Origin: Aurantiacibacter atlanticus
GTDB taxonomy: Bacteria; Pseudomonadota; Alphaproteobacteria; Sphingomonadales; Sphingomonadaceae
Length of the DNA stretch: 64,000 nt
Reading direction: 5' to 3'
Assembly (NCBI RefSeq): GCF_001077815.2
Contig: NZ_CP011310.1
Coordinates: forward strand, 2,046,001 to 2,110,000
Shown here: positions 16,716-26,307 of the stretch, in pieces
Layout: every line of letters begins with the position of its first letter
Numbering within the stretch: the stretch's first letter is position 1
Position numbers and translations under genes: made by a program
The notes under the pieces: model-generated
Databases searched by the model: none
Told to the model about the DNA's origin: nothing
What the model saw: only the letters and a program-made list of their open reading frames with translations

Positions 16716-18653
16716 ATGAGCAAGATTATCGGCATTGACCTTGGTACGACAAACAGCTGCGTATCCGTGATGGAAGGCGGCAAGCCCAAGGTTATCGAAA
16801 ATTCAGAAGGCGCGCGCACGACGCCGTCCATCGTTGCCTTCACGAAGGACAGCGAACGTTTGATTGGCCAGCCGGCCAAGCGCCAGTCCGTGACCAATCC
16901 GGACAATACGCTTTTCGCCATCAAGCGGCTGATCGGCCGCCGGTTCGACGATCCGACTACCAAGAAAGATATGGACCTGGTTCCCTATGACATCGTCAAG
17001 GGCAAGAATGGCGATGCGTGGGTGGAAGCAGGCGGCGAAGAATATTCCCCCAGCCAGATTTCTGCCTTCATCCTGCAAAAGATGAAGGAAACCGCCGAGA
17101 GCTATCTTGGTGAAACCGTGACCAAGGCGGTTATCACCGTTCCGGCATATTTCAATGATGCGCAGCGTCAGGCAACCAAGGATGCTGGGCAGATTGCCGG
17201 CCTCGAAGTCGAACGTATCATCAACGAACCGACTGCAGCCGCGCTCGCCTATGGCATGGACAAGAACGATGGCAAGACCATCGCCGTTTATGACCTTGGC
17301 GGCGGCACCTTCGACATCTCCGTTCTCGAGATCGGGGATGGCGTTTTCGAAGTGAAGAGCACCAATGGCGACACCTTCCTGGGTGGCGAAGATTTCGACA
17401 ATGTGATTGTCGATTACCTCGCAGAGCAGTTCCAGAAGAAGGAAAACATGGACCTGAAGACCGACAAGCTCGCTCTTCAACGTCTCAAGGAAGCCGCGGA
17501 AAAAGCCAAGATCGAGCTTTCCAGCTCGCAATCGACAGAGGTCAACCTGCCCTTCATCACCGCCCGCATGGAAGGTGGATCATCCACTCCGCTGCATCTG
17601 GTCGAAACGCTCTCGCGCTCCAAGCTGGAGCAGCTGGTTGGCGATCTGATCAAGCGCACGCTGGAGCCTTCCAAGAAGGCGCTGGAAGATGCCGGCGTCA
17701 CCAAGGACAGTATCGACGAGGTTATTCTTGTCGGCGGCATGACACGTATGCCCAAGGTGCGCGAAGTGGTCGAAGAATTCTTCGGTTCCAAGCCGCATAC
17801 CGGTGTTAATCCGGATGAAGTCGTGGCCATGGGTGCTGCCATTCAGGCGGGCGTTCTGCAGGGCGACGTCAAGGACGTGCTGCTGCTCGACGTGACCCCG
17901 CTTTCGCTCGGCATCGAGACGCTGGGCGGCATCATGACCCGCATGATCGATCGCAACACGACGATCCCGACCAAGAAGACGCAGGTCTATTCCACTGCCG
18001 AAGACAATCAGAATGCAGTGACGATCCGCGTGTTCCAGGGTGAACGCGAAATGGCGCAGGACAACAAGCTGCTCGGTCAGTTCGACCTTGTCGGCATTCC
18101 TCCCGCACCGCGCGGCGTTCCGCAAGTCGAAGTCACATTTGACATTGACGCCAACGGCATCGTCAACGTATCTGCCAAGGACAAGGGCACCGGCAAGGAA
18201 CAGCAGATCCGTATTCAGGCATCTGGTGGTCTCAACGATTCCGACATCGAACAGATGGTGCAGGATGCCGAGAAGTTTGCGGATGAAGACAAAAAGCGCC
18301 GCGAAAGCGCCGAAGTCCGCAACAATCTCGATGGCCTTACCCATGCGACCGAGAAGCAGCTGGAAGAAAATGGCGACAAGATCGACGATGGCCTCAAGGC
18401 CGAACTCGAAACTGCCATTGCGGAAGCCAAGACCGCGCTTGAAGGCGACGATGTCGAGGTCATGAAGGAAAAGAGCCAGACGCTTACCGAAGTTGCCATG
18501 AAGATGGGTCAGCAGATCTATGAAAAGGATCAGACCTCTGCCGATGCGGGTGCTGCCGATGCAGCAGCCGGAGGCGATACATCTTCACCCGCTGAGGAAG
18601 AAGAAGTCGTCGAGGCTGAATTCACTGAGGTGGATGACGAGGACAAGTCCTGA
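16716..18653 (+). CDS. dnaK: Molecular chaperone DnaK (Hsp70)
   Basis: A 645-residue Hsp70. The ATPase domain starts [18 protein letters not shown] and includes [28 protein letters not shown], and [14 protein letters not shown]. The substrate-binding domain has [17 protein letters not shown] after the linker (near residue 390). The C-terminal lid ends in an acidic Ala/Glu-rich tail [19 protein letters not shown]. It refolds proteins with DnaJ and GrpE, both in this window though grpE is 3.2 kb away. GAGAGTGGGG precedes the ATG, and a full RpoH promoter lies upstream. Confidence 0.98.
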   Translation: MSKIIGIDLGTTNSCVSVMEGGKPKVIENSEGARTTPSIVAFTKDSERLIGQPAKRQSVTNPDNTLFAIKRLIGRRFDDPTTKKDMDLVPYDIVKGKNGDAWVEAGGEEYSPSQISAFILQKMKETAESYLGETVTKAVITVPAYFNDAQRQATKDAGQIAGLEVERIINEPTAAALAYGMDKNDGKTIAVYDLGGGTFDISVLEIGDGVFEVKSTNGDTFLGGEDFDNVIVDYLAEQFQKKENMDLKTDKLALQRLKEAAEKAKIELSSSQSTEVNLPFITARMEGGSSTPLHLVETLSRSKLEQLVGDLIKRTLEPSKKALEDAGVTKDSIDEVILVGGMTRMPKVREVVEEFFGSKPHTGVNPDEVVAMGAAIQAGVLQGDVKDVLLLDVTPLSLGIETLGGIMTRMIDRNTTIPTKKTQVYSTAEDNQNAVTIRVFQGEREMAQDNKLLGQFDLVGIPPAPRGVPQVEVTFDIDANGIVNVSAKDKGTGKEQQIRIQASGGLNDSDIEQMVQDAEKFADEDKKRRESAEVRNNLDGLTHATEKQLEENGDKIDDGLKAELETAIAEAKTALEGDDVEVMKEKSQTLTEVAMKMGQQIYEKDQTSADAGAADAAAGGDTSSPAEEEEVVEAEFTEVDDEDKS

Positions 18654-18694
18654 GGCCGAAGCCTTGATGAACTGGGCTTAGCGGCCCGATGGAC

Positions 18695-18739
18695 AACCCG
18701 GCCGCCATCGATGCGCATTGCATCGGTGGCGGTCCGGTT
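18695..18739 (+). repeat. Long stem-loop between dnaK and dnaJ
   Basis: Two 20-base arms (18695-18714 and 18720-18739) form 17 Watson-Crick pairs, two G·T wobbles and one mismatch around a 5-base loop. No T run follows, so it is not a standard terminator. It lies 41 bases after the dnaK stop and ends just before the GGGGAG ribosome site of dnaJ at 18753. It could protect the dnaK 3' end, be an RNase site, or hold down dnaJ translation. Confidence 0.6.
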
Positions 18740-18752
18740 TGGGGAGTGATGC

Positions 18753-19868
18753 ATGTCTTCCGGTGAAGCCGATCTTTATGAAATTCTTGGTGTTGCGCGT
18801 GAGACCGATCACGCGGGCCTGAAATCCGCCTATCGCAAGCTGGCGATGAAATATCACCCTGATCGCAATCCCGGCAATGCCGAGGCAGAAGCGCAGTTTA
18901 AGGCGATCAGCGCAGCGTATGAAGTGCTGAAGGACCCGCAAAAACGCGCGGCTTATGATCGTTATGGTCATGCTGCTTTTCAGCAAGGCGGCGGCGGCCA
19001 GCAGGATTTCGGCGATCTTGGCGATATTTTCGAAACGATCTTTGGCAGTGCCTTTGGTGGCGGTGCCGCAGGCGGACGTTCACGCCCACGACGCGGCGCG
19101 GATCTGCGGTATGATATGCAGATCAGCCTGGAAGAGGCGTTTCATGGTAAATCCACCGAGATCGAGGTGGAAGTATCTACTGCCTGCGAAACCTGCACCG
19201 GTACCGGCGCGGAGCCCGGCACATCGCGGCGCCGCTGCGAATTGTGCCACGGGCACGGGAAAGTGCGCGCGAAACAGGGTTTCTTCGTTATCGAACGACC
19301 TTGCCCCAATTGTCATGGTGCCGGCGAAGTACTCGAAAGCCCGTGCGGCGATTGCCGTGGCGAGGGCAGGGTGGACACTGTGCAAACACTGGACGTGGAA
19401 GTTCCTGCAGGTGTCGACAATGGCACGCGCATCCGGCTTTCAGGCAAGGGCGAGGCCGGACCAAGGGGCGCGCCGGCAGGCGATCTTTACATATTCCTGC
19501 ACATCAAACCGCATCACGTGTTCGAACGTGAGGGGACCGCATTGTTTACGCGCGTGCCTGTCAGCTTCACAGCCGCGGCACTTGGTGACACGATTGAAAT
19601 TCCGGGACTGGATGGCGAAGTCCATTCCATCGACATTCCTCCCGGCATCCAGTCTGGCAAGCAATTGCGCAAGCGCGGCGCTGGCATGCCCGTTCTTCAA
19701 GGACGCGGTCGCGGCGATCTGGTGATTGAAGTGATGGTGGAGACGCCTACCAAACTCAGCAGCCGCCAGAAGGACATTCTGCGCGAATTCCGTGAGACTG
19801 AAACGGGTGATGAATGTCCGGAAAGTCGCGGCTTTTTCGAAAAGTTGAAGGGTGCCTTTTCCGCCTGA
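18753..19868 (+). CDS. dnaJ: Chaperone protein DnaJ
   Basis: A 371-residue type I Hsp40. The J domain (about 1-70) contains YHPDRNPGN with the essential HPD. A G/F-rich linker follows (FQQGGGGQQDFGDLGD). Four CxxCxGxG zinc repeats are present: CETCTGTG, CELCHGHG, CPNCHGAG and CGDCRGEG. Two C-terminal beta domains follow, ending KGAFSA. It stimulates DnaK ATPase. GGGGAG lies nine bases before the ATG. It is separated from dnaK by 99 bases holding a strong hairpin. Confidence 0.97.
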   Translation: MSSGEADLYEILGVARETDHAGLKSAYRKLAMKYHPDRNPGNAEAEAQFKAISAAYEVLKDPQKRAAYDRYGHAAFQQGGGGQQDFGDLGDIFETIFGSAFGGGAAGGRSRPRRGADLRYDMQISLEEAFHGKSTEIEVEVSTACETCTGTGAEPGTSRRRCELCHGHGKVRAKQGFFVIERPCPNCHGAGEVLESPCGDCRGEGRVDTVQTLDVEVPAGVDNGTRIRLSGKGEAGPRGAPAGDLYIFLHIKPHHVFEREGTALFTRVPVSFTAAALGDTIEIPGLDGEVHSIDIPPGIQSGKQLRKRGAGMPVLQGRGRGDLVIEVMVETPTKLSSRQKDILREFRETETGDECPESRGFFEKLKGAFSA

Positions 19869-19880
19869 ATACGGGCCTTT

Positions 19881-22193
19881 TCAGCCAAGCTTGACCATAA
19901 TTTCGGCGCGAAGATCACTCACCATCTTTGCATCACACAGCCCGCGCGTCTCCTCCTCATCGCAAATGGCGAGGAATGCGTCGCATTTGAATGACAGGCA
20001 ATCTGCATCGGAGAAGCCGCCTGGCACCGTAGAGCAAACGAGGTCGATCACCCGTTCCGCACCATGCAGGCGTCCCCATAGGTAATCGTTTTCGCGATAG
20101 GACCGACTGAAGAATGCGCCAAAATTGAAGAATTCGGTCCCGCGCAAGGTCGCCTCTGTTCCGCCTTCGCGGATTGACCGGGCATCATCAGGACTGATGC
20201 GATCGACCTTCACCGGGTCAAATTCGGTCAGACCTTCATTGCGCAGCAGCGGCAAGGTGGCGACATCATAAAAGGGGAAGCCGAGATAGGTGAGCAAGGC
20301 CCGCCGCCGCAAATCTCGGGGCATGGCCTCCAGCGCCTCGGCAATGATTTCTTCCGCCGCCAGATCAGTTTCGCGCAAGGCACGCAATTCCGCGAGTTTA
20401 TCGAGCAGTATCTCGGGATGCTTTACCGAATTTGCCGCGATGTCTGCAAAGTCAGGGCCAAGCCCATCTATGTCCTCACCTACCGAATATAGCGATAATG
20501 CATGATAAACCTGCTCTCGGGCAACTTCCAGCTCATCGTCGGGAATGTCGGGATCAGCGTCCCATTCACGCGAAAGGCGGCGTGCCAGAAGGCGTAAGCG
20601 ACGAATGCGAAAGGCGTTATCATGATCACGCAGAAAAAGGATTGCTCCCTCACTCGCTCCGCTACCGCGTTGGGCGGAGAGACTGCCAAGCCCGCGCTCT
20701 TCAAGCACATGCCGGATACGTAGAGCGATTTCATGAGCATCGGGCCTGTTCAGATAGGGCGCTGCATTGTGCGCCAGCAGGGCGATGCGATCCACGATGC
20801 CGGACAATTTTGCCTGCGCATAGGAATGGAAAGCATATCCGGCACGCTCTGCCGCTGCCTGTTGCGCGCGTGTGCGCCACGCGGCAAGTCGCTTTGCAGT
20901 CGGCTGATCGAGAAACAAGGTCCTGCCAAACAGTTTTTCGACCACGCCTTCTACCTCAGGTCGCAGCGCGGTGACCATTCGGCGTAAATTGTGAGCTTCG
21001 CGAGATTGCGTTTCGAGAGTCTCCAGATTGTCCCGAATGGGCTGCTGACGCGGGATTGCCGAAAGGGAGCCGACAATTGCGGAGAAAAAGCCGACGGGCC
21101 GCACTTCGTCACCGCTGACAGCTGACGGGCGGCGCGGTGTAGGATCAATATAGACGAACCTGCGGTCCACTTCACGCAGGGCAGGGCGTGCGCTCAAACC
21201 GGCCATCGCGCCTGCAAAGGGTGCGTTGACCAGAACAGACCCGTCAATCAATGCGACATGATCAACCGTGTCGCGTTCCACATGGGCAGGTATGACACGC
21301 TGAAGAAATGCATCGCGACTATTCCATTCGCCGGGATAGAGCCGATCGATCTCAGCCACTTTAAGCGGTGGAAACGCGCCCGGAAAGCTGGCGGTAGCAC
21401 GCGCGGCAAAGGTCAATTCGCACAAATGTGCCAGTGACTGGCCACCCGTAGGCGGCGTATGCACGCGAAAGCCGATCGGCATGCGATGTTCGCTTTCCTC
21501 CACCACTGGCGGGGAATTGAGGCGCAGCAATTCGCGATGGCCGTGATAATCTGTGGCCGTGACCATAAGATCGAGCAGGTGGCCGGGTGGCAACAGCGGA
21601 TCTTCCGCCTCACCTTCATCCATGGCGCATAGGGCATGATGCAGCACATCTGTGAAACCAGGCCCCGAAAAAGGCGGCTCAAACCAGCGTCCACGTACAA
21701 GACCGGAAAGTTTGCGCCGCACCTCTGCCCGCGTTTCCACCGCCACGCTCTCGCTCACCGCATTGCCGGGCTTATTGGTCATATAATAGACAAAAGGCAG
21801 CATCCATGGCTTGGCCGCGGATGACCAGGGCCGCGCCTCATCGGCGACCAGTTTTTCGACATCGGCATTTTTCAGCCAGAGTTCGGTCAGCGGCTCAAGG
21901 CTTTGCCCGGAATGGATGGCCTGCGCCAGGAAAACAGCGTTGATGCCGCCAGCACTCGCGCCGGTGATGATGTCAGGAAGGACGCGGAGCCGCAGACCTT
22001 TATGGGTTTCAATATGGTTGAGCAGCTTCTGATAAACGGCTTCTGAGCCGGTTTTGAGGAGCGCTGATGGCGTATGATGCGCCCGACTGGCGCGGGCCAG
22101 CTTCCAGATTTCCTTGGTAACGCCGTGCATGTAAACAGCCAGGCTGACCCCGCCATAGCAGACCAGCGCAATCCTGAGTTCCTTTTGTCGCAT
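19881..22193 (-). CDS. Patatin-like phospholipase family protein (DUF3376-like)
   Basis: A 770-residue protein with an N-terminal patatin domain: the glycine loop VCYGGVSLAVYMHG replaces the shorter DGGGxRG form, the nucleophile elbow is ITGASAGGINA (GxSxG), and the Asp is in LIDGSVLVNAP. A long C-terminal helical region (about 330-770) of unknown role includes many Arg/Leu/Ala-rich helices. The ATG at 22193 is preferred over a TTG 15 codons upstream because the family core starts RIALVCYGG. Lipase activity is inferred from the complete Ser-Asp dyad. It converges on dnaJ with a 12-base gap. Confidence 0.8.
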   Translation of the reverse strand: MRQKELRIALVCYGGVSLAVYMHGVTKEIWKLARASRAHHTPSALLKTGSEAVYQKLLNHIETHKGLRLRVLPDIITGASAGGINAVFLAQAIHSGQSLEPLTELWLKNADVEKLVADEARPWSSAAKPWMLPFVYYMTNKPGNAVSESVAVETRAEVRRKLSGLVRGRWFEPPFSGPGFTDVLHHALCAMDEGEAEDPLLPPGHLLDLMVTATDYHGHRELLRLNSPPVVEESEHRMPIGFRVHTPPTGGQSLAHLCELTFAARATASFPGAFPPLKVAEIDRLYPGEWNSRDAFLQRVIPAHVERDTVDHVALIDGSVLVNAPFAGAMAGLSARPALREVDRRFVYIDPTPRRPSAVSGDEVRPVGFFSAIVGSLSAIPRQQPIRDNLETLETQSREAHNLRRMVTALRPEVEGVVEKLFGRTLFLDQPTAKRLAAWRTRAQQAAAERAGYAFHSYAQAKLSGIVDRIALLAHNAAPYLNRPDAHEIALRIRHVLEERGLGSLSAQRGSGASEGAILFLRDHDNAFRIRRLRLLARRLSREWDADPDIPDDELEVAREQVYHALSLYSVGEDIDGLGPDFADIAANSVKHPEILLDKLAELRALRETDLAAEEIIAEALEAMPRDLRRRALLTYLGFPFYDVATLPLLRNEGLTEFDPVKVDRISPDDARSIREGGTEATLRGTEFFNFGAFFSRSYRENDYLWGRLHGAERVIDLVCSTVPGGFSDADCLSFKCDAFLAICDEEETRGLCDAKMVSDLRAEIMVKLG

Positions 22194-22302
22194 AACTGCA
22201 TGACTGACATATGGCGCGCCGTTTTCATAGTGTCGCAAACCCGCTATCCGCTATCATAAAGCCCACTTGTGTTCTTTTTCTGTTCCGGTTAGTCCTCCCT
22301 TC

Positions 22303-23670
22303 ATGGCCAAACCCAAACGTCGATATATCTGTACAGAATGCGGCAGCGTTTTGACGCGGTGGCAGGGGCAGTGTCCTGATTGCAGCCAGTGGAACACGCT
22401 GGTTGAAGACGCGCCTGAAACCAAGTTCACTGCCAAGCATGATTTATCGAGCGGAGGTCGGGCCATCGCCTTCGAATCGCTGGATGCTCCAACCAAGCCG
22501 CTCGCGCGGCGCACCACCGGCCTTGCAGAATTTGATCGCGCACTGGGCGGGGGGCTTGTTCCAGGATGTGCCATCCTGATGGGCGGCGAACCGGGTATCG
22601 GCAAATCCACACTGTTGTTACAGGCGGCGGCTGCCATCGCAAAAACGGGTGGCGATGTTGTCTATGTAAGTGGGGAAGAGGCCACGGGCCAAGTGCGCAT
22701 GCGCGCCGGAAGGCTGGGGCTGGCGGACGCTCCGCTCAAATTAGCTGCAGCGACTTCCGTGCGCGATATACTGACCACATTGGGTAAAAACGGGCCGCCT
22801 GATCTGCTGGTCGTCGATTCGATTCAGACAATGCACTCCGACATGATCGAAGGCGCACCAGGCACTGTCAGCCAAGTCCGTGCAAGTGCATTTGAACTGA
22901 TCCGCTATGCCAAGGAAAGCGGGACCTGCCTCGTCCTTGTCGGACATGTCACCAAGGACGGCAACATCGCCGGACCGCGGGTGCTTGAACATATGGTCGA
23001 TACCGTGATGAGTTTCGAAGGGGAGAGGAGCCACCAGTATCGTATCCTGCGCAGCCTCAAGAACCGTTTTGGCGCGGTCGATGAAATTGGCGTCTTCGCA
23101 ATGGAAGGGCAGGGGCTGAAAGAGGTTTCCAATCCCTCATCCCTGTTCCTTTCCGGTCGTGAGGAGCCGATTGCAGGCAGCGCTGTCTTTCCCGCCATCG
23201 AAGGCACGCGCCCGGTGCTTGTGGAAATCCAGGCGCTGATTGTCCGGCTACAATCGGGCGCGACGCCGCGCCGCGCGGTTGTGGGATGGGACAGCGGGCG
23301 GCTGGCGATGTTGCTCGCAGTGCTGGAATCACGCTGTGGTCTCAGTTTTTCTACGGCAGAGGTCTATCTTAACGTCGCAGGTGGTTATCGCCTGTCGGAT
23401 CCGGCTGCCGATCTTGCTGTCGCAGCCGCCCTCATTTCTGCGTTGGCTGACAAGCCTCTTTCTGCCGATACTATCTGGCTGGGCGAGGTATCGCTTTCGG
23501 GTGAGGTGCGCCCGGTTGCGCATGGTGCCCTTCGCCTGCGCGAAGCGGCAAAGCTTGGCTTTACCCATGGTTGTGGCCCGGTGAACGGCGGACGGGAAGT
23601 CAAGAAACTGGGGTATAGTGACATAGGCGGCGTCGCTTCACTCGTTGACCGCGTGATGGCGTCCGCCTAG
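22303..23670 (+). CDS. radA: DNA repair protein RadA
   Basis: A 455-residue RecA-like branch-migration helicase acting in homologous recombination. It has an N-terminal zinc finger (YICTECGSVLTRWQG with CPDC), a Walker A motif GGEPGIGKSTLLLQA, Walker B LLVVDSIQ, the RadA-specific LKNRFGAVDEIGVF, and a C-terminal Lon-protease-like domain with the VYLNVAGGYRL and LGEVSLSGEVRPV segments. The ATG at 22303 puts MAKPKRRY first, as in the family. The gap to the following cvpA gene is 11 bases. Confidence 0.96.
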   Translation: MAKPKRRYICTECGSVLTRWQGQCPDCSQWNTLVEDAPETKFTAKHDLSSGGRAIAFESLDAPTKPLARRTTGLAEFDRALGGGLVPGCAILMGGEPGIGKSTLLLQAAAAIAKTGGDVVYVSGEEATGQVRMRAGRLGLADAPLKLAAATSVRDILTTLGKNGPPDLLVVDSIQTMHSDMIEGAPGTVSQVRASAFELIRYAKESGTCLVLVGHVTKDGNIAGPRVLEHMVDTVMSFEGERSHQYRILRSLKNRFGAVDEIGVFAMEGQGLKEVSNPSSLFLSGREEPIAGSAVFPAIEGTRPVLVEIQALIVRLQSGATPRRAVVGWDSGRLAMLLAVLESRCGLSFSTAEVYLNVAGGYRLSDPAADLAVAAALISALADKPLSADTIWLGEVSLSGEVRPVAHGALRLREAAKLGFTHGCGPVNGGREVKKLGYSDIGGVASLVDRVMASA

Positions 23671-23681
23671 TTTCGGGTCTG

Positions 23682-24212
23682 ATGACGGGTTTTGATATTA
23701 TCGTGCTCCTTCTTGTGGGCCTGGGGGCGATCGGCGGGTTTCTGCGTGGATTCGTGCAGGAAGTCTTGTCTCTTGCGGCGTGGATGCTCGCAGTGCTGGC
23801 AATCCATTATCTGCATACGGACCTCACCGCCGCCATCCTCGATTTCATGGGCTCTCCCATAACCGCGGGCATTCTTGCCTTTGCGCTGCTATTGCTGATC
23901 CCCTACGCCGCGATGAAATTGATCGCGCGGGTCGCCGGACGCTCTTCGCGCAGTTCCGTATTGGGTCCAATAGATCGTGTGCTTGGCTTCGGATTTGGCG
24001 CTGTCAAAGGCGTCATCATCGTCATCATCGGCTTTTCCCTGCTGGTATTGGGATATGACGCGGTGTGGGGCGCAAAGGGGCGTCCGCTGTGGATTTCCGA
24101 AGCGCGCACCTATCAGCTTGTCGACGCAGGATCGCGCGCGATGGTACAATTGATTGCGGAGCGCCGTGCGCATGTGCTGGACGTGGAAGGTCCGGACAGC
24201 GCAGAACAGTGA
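23682..24212 (+). CDS. cvpA: CvpA family membrane protein
   Basis: A 176-residue inner-membrane protein with about four hydrophobic segments. The first begins TGFDIIVLLLVGLGAIGGFLRG, and FVQEVLSLAAWMLAVL follows as in CvpA (colicin V production protein) homologues. In most bacteria cvpA precedes purF; here it follows radA and is coupled to the Fe-S scaffold-like gene by a GTGA overlap. Its role is not settled in the literature; involvement in envelope homeostasis is suggested for homologues. Confidence 0.82.
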   Translation: MTGFDIIVLLLVGLGAIGGFLRGFVQEVLSLAAWMLAVLAIHYLHTDLTAAILDFMGSPITAGILAFALLLLIPYAAMKLIARVAGRSSRSSVLGPIDRVLGFGFGAVKGVIIVIIGFSLLVLGYDAVWGAKGRPLWISEARTYQLVDAGSRAMVQLIAERRAHVLDVEGPDSAEQ

Positions 24213-24640
24213 GCGCGGCCAAGCTATACACTGTTGAAATGTTGGCTGCCACAGTCGAACTTGCCAATTGGCCTTTGCTCGATGGAGCACCACTGCATGG
24301 CCGGGCACGCTCAGACACCTGTGGCTCGGCGCTGGAACTGGACGTCATGCCTGATGGCACCGGCGATATCGGGCAAGTTGGAATGCAGGTGCGCGCCTGC
24401 GCCGTTGGCCAGGCTTCTGCAGCCATCTTTGCCCGTCATGCCAAGGGGCGTTCACCCATGGATATCGCACATACGCTCGATGAGATTGTCGGCTGGCTCA
24501 AAAATGATGGCCCCATGCCAGATTGGCCCGATCTTGGCCTGATTGCCCCCGCACGGGAACATCGCGGGCGGCACGGGGCAATTCTCCTGCCGTGGAAGGC
24601 CGCTCTGGAAGCTCTTTCCACGTCACGTAGTCTCGGCTAA
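24209..24640 (+). CDS. NifU/IscU N-terminal-like Fe-S scaffold protein
   Basis: A 143-residue protein with an IscU/NifU_N-like fold: YTVEMLAATVELANWPLL at the start, RSDTCGSALELDV with the first Cys, and VRACAVGQASAAIFARHAKG with the second. The third canonical Cys near the C-terminus is absent: the equivalent place reads RHGAILLPW. Scaffold activity is therefore uncertain; it may be a degenerate scaffold or carrier. The start is GTG overlapping the cvpA stop (GTGA), which decides against the longer frame upstream. Confidence 0.72.
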   Translation: MSAAKLYTVEMLAATVELANWPLLDGAPLHGRARSDTCGSALELDVMPDGTGDIGQVGMQVRACAVGQASAAIFARHAKGRSPMDIAHTLDEIVGWLKNDGPMPDWPDLGLIAPAREHRGRHGAILLPWKAALEALSTSRSLG

Positions 24641-24672
24641 TCGCCATGGTGATAATTGGGGGAGGGGAAATG

Positions 24673-26307
24673 ATGGCGGAAAATGCTGCGCCGGAGATAT
24701 TGGAGCCGAGCGCGAAGGAAATTCGCCTTGTCATTGCAGCAAGTTCTGCCGGCACCATCTTTGAATGGTATGATTTCTTCATTTACGGCACCTTGTTTGC
24801 GCTGATCGGGGCAGCATTCTTCCCTAGCGATAATGAGACTTTGCAGATCCTGCTCGTCTGGGCGGGCTTTGCCATCGGCTTCGGTTTCCGTCCTTTAGGA
24901 GCAATCCTGTTCGGTTATCTGGGGGACAAGCTGGGGCGCAAATACACATTCCTCGTCACCGTAACCTTGATGGGCGTGGCGACTGCAGGGGTCGGCCTCG
25001 TGCCCAACGCGGCGACCATCGGCTTGTGGGCCCCTGCGATCGTGATCCTGCTGCGCATCCTGCAAGGGCTGGCGCTAGGCGGTGAATATGGCGGGGCCGC
25101 GATTTATGTGGCCGAACACGCACCTCCAGACAAGCGCGGCTTCTACACCGGCTTTATCCAGGCCAGCGTGGTTGGCGGATTTGCCCTGTCGATCATAGTC
25201 GTATTGCTCTGCCGTGCGCTTATTCCGGCAGACGAATTTGCCGCATGGGGCTGGCGCGTTCCCTTCCTGCTATCGGTGGTATTGCTGGGCATATCGCTCT
25301 GGATGCGCCTCAAGCTGAATGAAAGCCCGGTGTTTCAGGCGATGAAAGCTGCGGGTCAAACGGCAGGCAATCCGCTGGTCGAGAGCTTCACCTATCCCGG
25401 TAACAAACGGCGTATTTTCATCGCATTTGCGGTGGCCGGTATCCTGACCACGATCTGGTATTCAGCTTTCTTCTCCACCCTTTCCTTTCTCCAGCGCGAC
25501 ATGCGCATGGATGGTGCGGTGGTCGAAATTCTGCTGCTGATAGTTGGCTTGACCTCCATGGTATTCTTCGTGGCTGTCGGTCGCTGGTCAGACAAGGTAG
25601 GGCGCAAGACACCGATCATTATCGGCGCTTTCCTCACGCTTCTCCTTCTGTTTCCGATCTTCTGGGGCCTGGGTAAACTGGCCAATCCTGAATTGACCGA
25701 GGCGGCTGAACGCAATCCGGTGGTCGTCACGGGCCAGGCTTGCGCAACCGATCCATTCGCCGATCTGTTCGAGCGTGAGCAAAGCGATTGTGGCAAGTTG
25801 CTTGAAACGCTGACCGCATCGGGCGTGCAATATACCGTGGTCGAGGCTGACGAACTCGGCCTGACCGTGGGTGGCGAGACAGTGCAGATTGAGCGTGACT
25901 GGCTGGAAAACGGCACGCAAAGGCATGATGGCGTGCAGACCGCGCTGGAAAATTACGGCTTCGATTTTGCCGTCCAGCGGCCGCCTCTACCGAACATCGT
26001 TGGGATCCTGGCACTTTTGCTGGCAGCTGCCATGCTTTCGGCATTGACCTACGGTTCTGTCGCTGCCTTGTTGACCGAGATGTTTCCGCCGTCCATCAGA
26101 TATTCTTCCATGTCGATCCCTTACCATTTCGGTGCTGGATATCTCGGAGGTTTCCTACCGCTTATCGCAGGATACATCGTCGCGCGGACGGGTGATATGT
26201 TTGCCGGTCTGTGGTACACATGGACCGTTGTCGCCATCAGCATGGTTGTGGTCTGGTTTGGCTTGAAGGGCGGCCCTCCGCAAGAATTTCAAAATGAACC
26301 TTCCTGA
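24673..26307 (+). CDS. MHS-type major facilitator superfamily transporter
   Basis: A 544-residue transporter of the metabolite:H+ symporter group. The N-terminal half shows the MHS entry motif AGTIFEWYDFFIYGTL and the loop GDKLGRKYTF. The C-terminal half has GRWSDKVGRK. A stretch of roughly 100 soluble residues (about 340-440), with two Cys, interrupts the usual 12-helix topology before the last membrane segments. I know similar inserts from MHS members of other alphaproteobacteria. The substrate, probably an organic acid, is unknown. GGAGGGG at 24661-24667 favours the second of two adjacent ATGs (24673). The end overlaps alr by 14 bases. Confidence 0.85.
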   Translation: MAENAAPEILEPSAKEIRLVIAASSAGTIFEWYDFFIYGTLFALIGAAFFPSDNETLQILLVWAGFAIGFGFRPLGAILFGYLGDKLGRKYTFLVTVTLMGVATAGVGLVPNAATIGLWAPAIVILLRILQGLALGGEYGGAAIYVAEHAPPDKRGFYTGFIQASVVGGFALSIIVVLLCRALIPADEFAAWGWRVPFLLSVVLLGISLWMRLKLNESPVFQAMKAAGQTAGNPLVESFTYPGNKRRIFIAFAVAGILTTIWYSAFFSTLSFLQRDMRMDGAVVEILLLIVGLTSMVFFVAVGRWSDKVGRKTPIIIGAFLTLLLLFPIFWGLGKLANPELTEAAERNPVVVTGQACATDPFADLFEREQSDCGKLLETLTASGVQYTVVEADELGLTVGGETVQIERDWLENGTQRHDGVQTALENYGFDFAVQRPPLPNIVGILALLLAAAMLSALTYGSVAALLTEMFPPSIRYSSMSIPYHFGAGYLGGFLPLIAGYIVARTGDMFAGLWYTWTVVAISMVVVWFGLKGGPPQEFQNEPS

